Part shown: one piece after another, positions 26,026 to 32,168 of the stretch | Layout of the letters: every line of letters begins with the position of its first letter | Numbering within the stretch: position 1 is the first letter of the stretch | Assembly: GCA_030693045.1 (NCBI GenBank) | Contig: JAUYBU010000150.1 | Span: 1 to 32,168, forward strand | Length of the DNA: 32,168 nt | Direction of reading: 5' to 3' | Source: Bryobacterales bacterium | GTDB taxonomy: Bacteria > Acidobacteriota > Terriglobia > Bryobacterales > Bryobacteraceae | Position numbers and translations under genes: made by a program | Notes under the pieces: generated by a model | What the model was told of the DNA's origin: nothing | The model's database searches: none | Seen by the model: the letters and a program-made list of their open reading frames with translations, nothing else

Positions 26026-26095
26026 GGCACACGGCCTGAAGGCCGTGCCACCTGGACAAGACGAGAATTCAAGTGGCACAGGCTTTAGCCTGTGC
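26026..26095. repeat. Two small palindromes between the isomerase and oxidoreductase genes
   Basis: 26026-26049 (GGCACACGGCC TGAA GGCCGTGCC) and 26076-26095 (GCACAGGCT TT AGCCTGTGC) each form a near-perfect hairpin. They look like dispersed REP-type elements, with the second related to 50-73. They may stabilise or attenuate the message between two co-directional genes. Confidence 0.6.
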
Positions 26096-26101
26096 AAGGA
26101 G
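26096..26101 (+). promoter_or_regulatory. AAGGAG ribosome-binding site of the oxidoreductase gene
   Basis: AAGGAG lies eight bases before ATG 26110, directly after the second palindrome. It fixes the start at 26110 rather than the upstream in-frame ATG at 26092. Confidence 0.75.
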
Positions 26102-26109
26102 AAACTAAC

Positions 26110-27123
26110 ATGCGAGTAGGACTTATCGGAACCGGCGCGATTTCATACAAACACGCGCAGGCGTATAAGAACATCGGCTACCGGGTAACCGTGTGCACCG
26201 ACATCAACCCGGAGTCGGGCCGCAAGTTCGCGGCCGAGTGGGGCGCGGAATTCGTCCCGACTTACGAGGAGCTGTGCCGGCATCCCAACGTGGACTACGT
26301 CGATCTGTGCACGTTCCCGGATTTTCGGCTCGAACCGCTCAAAATCTGCGCCGAAACGGGCAAGCACATCCAGGTGCAGAAACCGATCGCGACCAATGTC
26401 GAGACGGCGCGCGAGATGGTGGCCGTAGCCGCGAAGGCGGGCATCACGCTGGGCGTGGTCAGCCAGCACCGCTTCGACGATTCGAGCATCTTCGTCTCCA
26501 AGGCGATCCAGGACGGCCGGCTGGGCAAGATTTTGCAGGCCGACGCTTACGTCAAGTGGTATCGTTCGCCGGCTTACTATTCGCGCCCCATCAAGGGAAG
26601 CTGGGACGTGGAAGGCGGCGGCGCGCTCATCAACCAGGCGGTGCACCAGGTGGACGTGCTGCTGTGGCTGATCGGGCCGGTGACGGAGGTCTATGGCTAC
26701 TGGCAACTGGGCGCGCTGCACAAGATTCAGTCCGAGGACGTGGTTTGCGCGATGATGCGCTACGCCAACGGCGCCACCGGCGTCATCCAGGCTTCGACGG
26801 CCTTCTGGCCGGGCTACAGCGAGCGCATCGAGATCCACGGAACCAAGGGCACGGCCATCTTCACCGGCGACAAGCTCACCGCCTGGGATGTCGAGAACGA
26901 TCAGGGTCCCCCGGCCCCGGTCGAGCGTGAAGCCATGTCGGGCGCATCCGACCCGATGGCGATTTCGCTCACTCCCTTCGAGCGCCAGTTCCTGGACTTC
27001 GGCGAGGCCTGCAAGAGCGGCCGCAAGCCGTTAATCACGGGCGAGGACGGAGTTCGCGCGATCGAATTCGTTCTGAGCGTGTACAAGTCCTGCCGGGAAG
27101 GCCAGAAAGTCGTGCTCGGATGA
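26110..27123 (+). CDS. Gfo/Idh/MocA-family NAD(P)-dependent oxidoreductase
   Basis: This 337-residue enzyme has an N-terminal Rossmann domain with GLIGTGAISYKH (residues 4-15), the family's helix around AEWGAEFVPTYEEL, the QKPIATNVETAREM segment carrying the conserved Lys of the EKP-type motif (here Q-K-P), and GGGALINQAVHQVD with the catalytic-type His near residue 182. Family members oxidise sugars, inositols or related compounds. The start is ATG 26110 after AAGGAG. The stop overlaps the homoserine kinase start by four bases (ATGA). Together with the isomerase upstream it suggests a sugar-catabolism pair. Confidence 0.88.
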   Translation: MRVGLIGTGAISYKHAQAYKNIGYRVTVCTDINPESGRKFAAEWGAEFVPTYEELCRHPNVDYVDLCTFPDFRLEPLKICAETGKHIQVQKPIATNVETAREMVAVAAKAGITLGVVSQHRFDDSSIFVSKAIQDGRLGKILQADAYVKWYRSPAYYSRPIKGSWDVEGGGALINQAVHQVDVLLWLIGPVTEVYGYWQLGALHKIQSEDVVCAMMRYANGATGVIQASTAFWPGYSERIEIHGTKGTAIFTGDKLTAWDVENDQGPPAPVEREAMSGASDPMAISLTPFERQFLDFGEACKSGRKPLITGEDGVRAIEFVLSVYKSCREGQKVVLG

Positions 27124-28016
27124 TCCTGCGGGTGCCGGCCTCGAGCGCGAACCTGGGTCCGGGTTTCGACGCCTTGGGGCTGGCCCTCAGCATTTATCTG
27201 GAATGCCGTTTCCGCCCGGCCGAGGCGCTGACCATCCGCGTCGCCGGGCGGGACGCGGCGGAAATCCCCGCCACCGAGGACAATCTCATCTGGCAGACCG
27301 CGCTGGCCGTGGCGCGCGATACGTGCGAGCGGCTGCCGCCCGTCGAATTGGAGATCCACAACGACATCCCGCTCGGCAAAGGCCTCGGCTCGAGCGCCGC
27401 GGCGCTGACGGCCGGCGTCGTGATCGCCGACCGGTTGCTGGGCCTGGGATGGAAGCCGCACCGCATTCTGGACGAGGCCGCGCGCATCGAGGGCCATCCG
27501 GACAACGTGGCCGCGTGCGTGCTCGGCTCCATCGTGGCCAGCGCCACCGACACGCACGGCGAGACCCGCGCCGTGCGCATCGACCTGCCGGCGAAGATGA
27601 ACCTGGCCGTCGTGGTGCCGGATTTTCAGTTGCCGACCTCGATGGCCCGCGCCGTGCTGCCCGAGACGGTTTCGCGCGCCGACGCCGTCTTCAACGTCCA
27701 GCGCGCGGCGCTGCTGGTGGCGGCGCTGGCCACCGGCTCGACGCTGGCTTTCCCCATCGCCCTGGAAGACCGGCTGCATCAGCCCTATCGCATGCCGCTG
27801 ATCCCGGGAATGGAAGAGATCCTCCGGCTTCGCGCCCCCGGGCTGCTGGGCTGCGCGCTCAGCGGCGCGGGCCCGTCCATCCTGGTGTTCTATGAGCGCG
27901 GCCACGAGCAGGTCTGCGACCTGGTGCGCCAGATCTTCGCGCTGCACGGGCATCGGGCCGAAATCCTGTGGGCCCAGATCGCCGATCGCGGCTACGAACT
28001 TCGCGAGGATTCCTGA
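27120..28016 (+). CDS. thrB: Homoserine kinase
   Basis: This 298-residue GHMP kinase phosphorylates L-homoserine with ATP, a step in threonine synthesis. It starts VPASSANLGPGFDALGLAL, a strong ThrB signature, has the ATP-binding PLGKGLGSSAAAL (about residues 84-96), EGHPDNVAA, and the C-terminal GCALSGAGPSILVF motif. The ATG at 27120 overlaps the stop of the oxidoreductase gene by four bases. A GC-rich hairpin follows at 28046-28066. No other threonine-synthesis gene is in the window. Confidence 0.93.
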   Translation: MILRVPASSANLGPGFDALGLALSIYLECRFRPAEALTIRVAGRDAAEIPATEDNLIWQTALAVARDTCERLPPVELEIHNDIPLGKGLGSSAAALTAGVVIADRLLGLGWKPHRILDEAARIEGHPDNVAACVLGSIVASATDTHGETRAVRIDLPAKMNLAVVVPDFQLPTSMARAVLPETVSRADAVFNVQRAALLVAALATGSTLAFPIALEDRLHQPYRMPLIPGMEEILRLRAPGLLGCALSGAGPSILVFYERGHEQVCDLVRQIFALHGHRAEILWAQIADRGYELREDS

Positions 28017-28045
28017 AGTTCGGACGCCGCGGAAACGCGGGGAGA

Positions 28046-28066
28046 CGGTGCCCGCGGACGGCACCG
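28046..28066 (+). terminator. Possible terminator hairpin after thrB
   Basis: CGGTGCC and GGCACCG form a perfect 7-bp stem around CGCGGAC, 30 bp after the thrB stop. No T-tract follows, so it is a weak candidate. Confidence 0.35.
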
Positions 28067-28069
28067 CTG

Positions 28070-28100
28070 ATGCATATCAAACTTATGCTATGATATGCAT
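28070..28100. promoter_or_regulatory. Palindromic operator of the vapBC operon with embedded -10
   Basis: ATGCATATCA (28070-28079) and TGATATGCAT (28091-28100) are perfect 10-bp inverted arms with an 11-bp spacer. A TATGAT (28089-28094) fits a -10 box six bases before ATG 28101. The right arm overlaps the possible start codon at 28095, as expected for an operator where VapB or VapBC represses its own promoter. Confidence 0.65.
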
Positions 28101-28298
28101 ATGCGGACCACACTCATCCTGGACGACGCACTGCTGGAAAAGGCCCGCGCGCTGACCGGCATTCGCGAGAAGACGGCCATCGTGCACGCCGGGATCGAGG
28201 CTCTCATCGCGCGAGAGAGCGCCCGGCGGCTGGCTGCCCTCGGCGGCACCGAGCCGCGGTTGACGGCCGTTCCGCGACGGCGGACGCTCCGCCCGTGA
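28095..28298 (+). CDS. vapB: VapB-type antitoxin
   Basis: This protein of 67 residues (65 from the ATG at 28101) matches the VapB antitoxin family (PF09957-like): MRTTLILDDALLEKARALTGIREKTAIVHAGIEALIA, in which the first strand and helices form the DNA-binding part. The C-terminal ESARRLAALGG segment would wrap around the toxin. The ATG at 28101 is preferred because TATGAT lies six bases before it. The stop overlaps the toxin start, so the two are translated together. It probably binds the palindrome at 28070-28100. Confidence 0.9.
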   Translation: MHMRTTLILDDALLEKARALTGIREKTAIVHAGIEALIARESARRLAALGGTEPRLTAVPRRRTLRP

Positions 28299-28684
28299 TG
28301 ACGCTGGTGGACACCTCGGTCTGGAGCGACCATTTCCGGTCGGGGAACAAGCGGCTGTCGGCGCTGCTGGAGGCCGGCGAAGTGCTGACTCACGAGCTGG
28401 TGATCGGAGAGCTTTCCCTGGGCGTTTTCCGAAGCCGCGAGCGGACCTTGGCTTTGCTGGACAGGCTTCCGAAAGCCGCGGCCGCGACCGACCTGGATCT
28501 CCGCGGCTGGATCGAGTCGCGCAAGCTGTGGGGGCGGGGCATCGGCTGGATCGACGCGCACCTGGCGGCGAGCGCGCTGCTGACCCCTTGCGCTCTCTGG
28601 ACGTTGGACTCGCGCCTGCGCCGTGTGGCCGCCGGGCTGGGAATTCCGGGAACGTGGGGACAGACGGGACGTTCCCCGGTTTAA
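28295..28684 (+). CDS. vapC: VapC-type PIN-domain toxin (RNase), C-terminus built from a repeat
   Basis: This PIN-domain nuclease (129 residues from the GTG at 28295, 128 from ATG 28298) should cleave RNA to slow growth when VapB is lost. Acidic metal-binding positions are all present: VDTSVW, the Glu in IGELSLG, WIDAHLAAS and LWTLDSRL. The last 11 residues (T-W-G-Q-T-G-R-S-P-V and neighbours) and the TAA stop are encoded by the palindromic repeat at 28651-28727, so the original tail has probably been replaced by repeat sequence. The active-site part is complete, and activity is likely. Confidence 0.9.
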   Translation: MMTLVDTSVWSDHFRSGNKRLSALLEAGEVLTHELVIGELSLGVFRSRERTLALLDRLPKAAAATDLDLRGWIESRKLWGRGIGWIDAHLAASALLTPCALWTLDSRLRRVAAGLGIPGTWGQTGRSPV

Positions 28685-28727
28685 CCCGCCGCCGGAACGT
28701 GGGGAACGTCGCGCCTGTCCCCACGTT
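28651..28727. repeat. REP-like palindrome, copy B, at the convergent vapC and alkaline phosphatase ends
   Basis: AACGTGGGGACAG at 28651 and CTGTCCCCACGTT at 28715-28727 form the outer arms, with GGACGTTCCCC and GGGGAACGTC inside, giving about 26 paired positions with two mismatches. The left half matches copy A (18607-18669). Both convergent genes end in it: vapC at 28684, the phosphatase at 28727. It can act as a two-way terminator. Confidence 0.75.
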
Positions 28728-29779
28728 TACTTCCAGCCGTAGGCCGCCATCATGAACTGGAACAGGTCGGTGTTCTTGAAGAGGCCGCGCACGCGGCTGG
28801 CGCCCGGTCCCTGCGCGGAAATCAGGACTTCCTCGCCGGTGTGGCCGTCGTCAACGCGGATGGCGGACTTGGGAGGCGTGGGGGTGACCATCGGCAACGG
28901 CTCGCCCTTCTTTCCGCCGCGCAGGCGGGTGTCGAAGGAGTGGTCCGCTCCGAAGATGATCAGCGTGTCTTTACCGAGCCGCGCCGCAGTCGCTTCGATG
29001 ATCTTGTCGAAGGCCACCAGCCGGTCCAGGCCGCGCTTCAGATTGTCGGTGTGACAATCGGACTCCACCATCAGGAAGAACCCCTTGCGGCTCTTCGAAA
29101 GGACGTCGATGGTGCGGCTGACGGCGGCGCCCAGGTCGAAATCGCCCGAGTCGTACAGCACCACGGCGCGCCTGGCGTCCTGCGGAATCTTCTCGGCCGA
29201 GTCGAACACGCCGTAGTTCTTCGCGCGCAGCCCGCTTTCCATGTCCCCGGTCAGCAGCTTCTTGCGCCCGGAGCCCACCAGCACATCGACGCCGTCGCCG
29301 AAGCTGGGTTTTAGGACCTGCGCGAAAATCTCAACCGCCTTCGAGCGGTCGTTCGAATGCGAATAGCAGGCGGCCGCCGTGGCGCCCGTCACGGCGTCGT
29401 TAGTCATGACGCCGGTCATCAGGCCGCGTTCCTCGGCGTACTCGAGCAGGGTCTTGAGCGGCGGGCCGTCGGTCTTGCCGCGCACGGCCGCCTCCGACTG
29501 CGAGATGACCCCGTTCTGTGTCTTGGCGCCGGTCATGATGGCCGTCATGGCGGCGGCCGAGTCGGTTACCCAGTTTGACGCCGTCGACGTTTCCATCAAC
29601 CCGATATTCGGCATGCGTTGTATGAACAGTCCTTGCGGCTTGCCGGCATGAATGCCCGCCAGACTCACCACGGGCATGCCCGCGGCGTCCGCGATGAACA
29701 GGACCACGTTCTTGGCTTTGCGTTCGGCCGCCAGAGGAGCGACCGAAAATAGAAGTGTGAGAGCGATGATTGGTTTCAT
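28727..29779 (-). CDS. Alkaline phosphatase, exported
   Basis: This 350-residue enzyme has a signal peptide (MKPIIALTLLFSVAPLAA) and the alkaline phosphatase fold. Nucleophile Ser74 lies in VTDSAAAMTAIMTG, with Asp31 (IADAAG) and Asp73 as metal-site residues, and FGADHS and DGHTGEEV later. The usual acidic/His stretch (E-x4-D-x3-H) is replaced by VESDCHTDN, a variant metal site. It should release phosphate from organic esters in the periplasm. It is shorter than E. coli PhoA. Its ATG overlaps the phytase stop by four bases (ATGA), so the two are co-expressed. It ends in the REP-like palindrome. Confidence 0.85.
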   Translation of the reverse strand: MKPIIALTLLFSVAPLAAERKAKNVVLFIADAAGMPVVSLAGIHAGKPQGLFIQRMPNIGLMETSTASNWVTDSAAAMTAIMTGAKTQNGVISQSEAAVRGKTDGPPLKTLLEYAEERGLMTGVMTNDAVTGATAAACYSHSNDRSKAVEIFAQVLKPSFGDGVDVLVGSGRKKLLTGDMESGLRAKNYGVFDSAEKIPQDARRAVVLYDSGDFDLGAAVSRTIDVLSKSRKGFFLMVESDCHTDNLKRGLDRLVAFDKIIEATAARLGKDTLIIFGADHSFDTRLRGGKKGEPLPMVTPTPPKSAIRVDDGHTGEEVLISAQGPGASRVRGLFKNTDLFQFMMAAYGWK

Positions 29780-30870
29780 GGAATTTGATTCGCGATGTCT
29801 TCCCAGCGATAAATCAGGAAGTTCTTCGGACCGCTATTCATCACCACCAGCAGCCCCTTGGGAAACCGGGGGCCGAGAGACGCTGAAGTGATTTCGATGC
29901 CGTCGGTGCCATCCGCGCCGCCGCGCACGCATTTCAGCATCTGCGCATGGTCGTGCGGCCCGCCCGGCCCGCCTTCCCGGCGATAGACGTGATAGTGGCT
30001 GTTGCCGCCGATCTGGTCGGTGCACAGTATGTAGCCGGTGCCGTCGGCGCGCGTGTAGATGGCGATGCCTTCGTGGTCGCCAGCGAATTCCGTCCGGCCG
30101 AAGTGCGCCAGTTCGCGGCCGGCATCGGGATGGTCGGGATCGGCGTGCCACTTGTGAATGCCGTTGCGCTCGTCGGCGTAATAGACATAGCCCAGAGCGT
30201 CGTCCACGGCGATGGCCTCGATCTCTTTGCCGCCGGCGAAAGCGCCGAACCGGCGCACCAGGGTGGTCTTGACGCCGCCCGCCCCGTCGTCCTCCAGGCG
30301 ATACTGCGCCAGGTAGCCCTGCGGCGGCCCGGTCTTCGGGCTGACGATGGCGAACACGACGCCGTCGCGGGGGCGGCGATACAGCGCGACGCCCATGGGC
30401 TCGGCCCGCTCGCCGGTTTCACCCGCCAGCACCGGCGCGCCGCCGCCCGAGGAAATGTCGGTCAGGGGCCCGCCATCGCGCGGAATCCTGAAGATCAGCA
30501 GCCGGTGCTTCAGCCGCTCGGTCGTCACCGCGACGTCGGTGGGCTGCCCTCCCACCGCCAGGCCGTACTCGACATCGACGTTATTGGGCCGGTCGAGCCC
30601 CGCGATGGTCTGGCGGATTTTGCCGTCCAGGTCGAATACCACCAGCGCGCCCGCCGGCGCGGCCACTTTGTTGGTGCCGATAATCAGACTCCGCGCCGGG
30701 TCGGAAGGATGCACCCACACGGCCGGATCGTCGGCGTCGTCGGTGACCGCGGCGGTGGACACGGCCGCGCGAATGTCCACCGAAGGATGCGAGGGCCGGG
30801 AACAGGCCGAACATGCCAACAGCACCAGAAGGACACACCCTTCCGGAAGAGTACGTAGTGTGTGAGACAT
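29776..30870 (-). CDS. Phytase-like (3-phytase, beta-propeller) lipoprotein
   Basis: This 364-residue protein has a lipoprotein signal peptide with lipobox LLAC (Cys20). The mature part matches beta-propeller phytases (3-phytase family), which need calcium and remove phosphate from phytate: DDADDPAVWVHPSDPARSLIIGTNK, then GALVVFDLDGKI, DRPNNVDVEYG, AVTTER, IEAIAVDD and the late HEGIAIY. The ATG at 30870 is chosen because the lipoprotein signal starts there; the long upstream extension overlaps the receptor gene in another frame. The alkaline phosphatase follows with an ATGA overlap, giving a phosphate-scavenging pair. Confidence 0.88.
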   Translation of the reverse strand: MSHTLRTLPEGCVLLVLLACSACSRPSHPSVDIRAAVSTAAVTDDADDPAVWVHPSDPARSLIIGTNKVAAPAGALVVFDLDGKIRQTIAGLDRPNNVDVEYGLAVGGQPTDVAVTTERLKHRLLIFRIPRDGGPLTDISSGGGAPVLAGETGERAEPMGVALYRRPRDGVVFAIVSPKTGPPQGYLAQYRLEDDGAGGVKTTLVRRFGAFAGGKEIEAIAVDDALGYVYYADERNGIHKWHADPDHPDAGRELAHFGRTEFAGDHEGIAIYTRADGTGYILCTDQIGGNSHYHVYRREGGPGGPHDHAQMLKCVRGGADGTDGIEITSASLGPRFPKGLLVVMNSGPKNFLIYRWEDIANQIP

Positions 30871-30883
30871 GGGTTTTGCATTG

Positions 30884-30925
30884 ACCGCCAGGACACCGGG
30901 ACGGAAAGTCCCGGTGCCTGGCGGT
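30884..30925 (-). terminator. Strong hairpin between the TonB receptor and phytase genes
   Basis: ACCGCCAGG/CCTGGCGGT and CACCGGGAC/GTCCCGGTG form an 18-bp stem with one bulge and a GGAAA loop. It lies between co-directional genes and could attenuate readthrough from the receptor into the phytase. No T-tract is evident. Confidence 0.6.
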
Positions 30926-30932
30926 GTACCGC

Positions 30933-32168
30933 TCAATAGACGAAACGCAGCGCGAGCTGCAACTGCCGCGACGTGCCCGTGCCGATGGTGCGGTTCAGCC
31001 CGCTGTTGATCAGGCCGAAGCTCGCCGGCGATGTGAGCGTCGTGCCGGGATTGCCCGGCTGAATGCTGTTGGGCAGGTTGTAGCTCTCGATGCGGAAGAC
31101 CAGCGCTTTGCGCTCGGCCAGGCGGATGTTCTTCTGAAGGGAGAAGTCGATCTGCACCAGACCGGGGCCAACCGCGATGGCGCGGCCGGCATTGCCCCAG
31201 GTTCCGTTGGCCGGGATGGCGAAGGCCGCCGGGTTCAGCCACTGCGCGTACGTGCTGCCGCCGGCCGGGTAGATAGAAACGCCGGGGACGATGTTGGGGC
31301 GCTGCGCCGAGGTGTTGCCGTCGGGAACGGCGCTCGAGCTGCGCGAGATGCCGATGGTCATCATTCGCCCCGTCCGCGCCGTCCAGATTCCACTCGCTCC
31401 CCAGCCGCCGAGTATTTTCGAAGCCGGCCCGGTTTGCAGGAAGCGCTGGCCGGGGCCGAACGGAAGCTGGTACATCCAACTGCTGGTGATGGTGTGACGG
31501 ACGTCGGTGTTGCTGTTGCCGCGGTCGCAAGCCCGGCAGAAATTGTTCTGCGGCTGCGATCCTTCGCCGCCGCCGGTACTATTGTCGTTGATCGAGTGCG
31601 ACCACATGTACTCGGTGCCCCAGGTCAGGCCGCGCGCCACGCGCCGGTGCAGGGAAAACTGCAGGGCGTTGAAGTTGCTGTTGCCGTCGTTGTTCTTCTC
31701 GTCCAAGCGGCCGAAGGTCGGAAGCGGCCGCACTTTAGTGACCGGGTCGAGGTTGTTGATGTATTTACGCGTGGTAACCTTGCTGCCCGAGCTGCCCACG
31801 TAGCCGATCTGGGTAATGAACGAAGCTGGCAATTGCCGCTGGATCGACAAGCCCCACTGTGCGCTGTACAGGTCGCGGCGGTCGCGCTGCAACGAGCGCG
31901 GCGAGGCGCCGACCTCCCTGGCCAGGGCCAGGAACGGCGCTACCGGGAAGGAGAGGCCCGGCGCCTCCGACGCGGTCAGCGAGAATCTGTCGGACATGTT
32001 GTCTATCGCGGAGTTCTGGTCGTCGATCTGACCGGGGCCATGATAGATCCCGGCGCCGGTGCGAATGACCGTCTTGCCGATGGACCAGGCGATGCCGATG
32101 CGCGGATCGAAGTTGTTGCGGTCCGGGAAATACCACGGCGTGCCGTGCGGGCAGAAACCGCGGCATTC
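30933..32168 (-). CDS. TonB-dependent receptor, Oar-like, C-terminal part (cut at window edge)
   Basis: Only the C-terminal 411 residues are in the window; the frame is open to base 32168, and the 5' part lies outside. The internal Met at 31997 is not a start, since in-frame coding continues upstream (FDPRIGIAWSIGKTVIRTGAG). Repeated beta-strand patterns (GLSIQRQLPASFITQIGYVGS, NFNALQFSLHRRVARGLTWGTEYMWSHSIND, IWTARTGRMM) and the terminal LQLALRFVY with an aromatic last residue are typical of outer-membrane barrels of the acidobacterial Oar-like type. It should import large substrates by TonB energy. The phosphatase and phytase genes downstream hint at a phosphorylated substrate (inference). 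Confidence 0.87.
   Translation of the reverse strand, partial: ECRGFCPHGTPWYFPDRNNFDPRIGIAWSIGKTVIRTGAGIYHGPGQIDDQNSAIDNMSDRFSLTASEAPGLSFPVAPFLALAREVGASPRSLQRDRRDLYSAQWGLSIQRQLPASFITQIGYVGSSGSKVTTRKYINNLDPVTKVRPLPTFGRLDEKNNDGNSNFNALQFSLHRRVARGLTWGTEYMWSHSINDNSTGGGEGSQPQNNFCRACDRGNSNTDVRHTITSSWMYQLPFGPGQRFLQTGPASKILGGWGASGIWTARTGRMMTIGISRSSSAVPDGNTSAQRPNIVPGVSIYPAGGSTYAQWLNPAAFAIPANGTWGNAGRAIAVGPGLVQIDFSLQKNIRLAERKALVFRIESYNLPNSIQPGNPGTTLTSPASFGLINSGLNRTIGTGTSRQLQLALRFVY

Noticed and set aside
26074-26090. TGGCAC-N5-TTAGC resembling a sigma-54 promoter
   Set aside because: It is part of a palindromic repeat, the -12 element is not TTGC, and the gene has a normal operon context.
31530-32168. 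Phytase gene extended upstream to 31530
   Set aside because: The extension is out-of-frame translation of the TonB receptor gene; the lipoprotein signal at 30870 marks the true start.

Overview
The window looks like a chromosome segment of an Acidobacteriota bacterium, probably of the Solibacter/Bryobacter group. This is inferred from the high GC content, a VWFA-related protein of the acidobacterial type, an Oar-like TonB-dependent receptor, and several short GC-rich palindromic repeats. No rRNA, CRISPR array or insertion sequence was seen. Many genes sit in short operons with ATGA or TGATG overlaps.

Layout. 1-1343: two near-identical Flp pilin genes, the second closed by a strong intrinsic terminator. 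1343-6858 (minus): a LarA-like protein, an unknown protein, an M28 aminopeptidase with a probable 3' frameshift, a DsbA-like oxidoreductase and a zinc-ribbon protein, the last divergent from an orphan BrnA-like antitoxin. 7305-12223: a c-di-GMP block. A membrane protein with both HD-GYP and GGDEF domains, followed by a frameshifted gene, faces a sigma-54 activator plus PilZ pair. 12313-14339: an RND-type membrane fusion lipoprotein coupled to a VWFA protein. 14425-18569 (minus): a five-gene run (STAS, two glycosyltransferases, thymidine kinase, coiled-coil membrane protein).

18786-23671 is the most interesting part. A three-gene operon encodes a NACHT-type STAND NTPase, a subtilisin-like protease with no signal peptide, and a small protein resembling the propeptide (I9 inhibitor-like) region of that protease. 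The operon starts just after what appears to be the 3' half of a tRNA-Val gene and ends just before an intact tRNA-Lys. It looks like a mobile defence or cell-death module: an NTPase sensor, a protease effector and a possible protease inhibitor (inference).

23754-28684: an M50 metalloprotease, then a FucI/AraA-like isomerase, a Gfo/Idh/MocA oxidoreductase and homoserine kinase (the last two overlapping), then a VapBC toxin-antitoxin pair with a palindromic operator. 28727-32168 (minus): a TonB-dependent receptor (cut by the window edge), a phytase-like lipoprotein and an alkaline phosphatase, which together suggest uptake and use of organic phosphate.

Several genes have a TAnnnT box only 6-8 nt before the start codon, which suggests leaderless transcripts.
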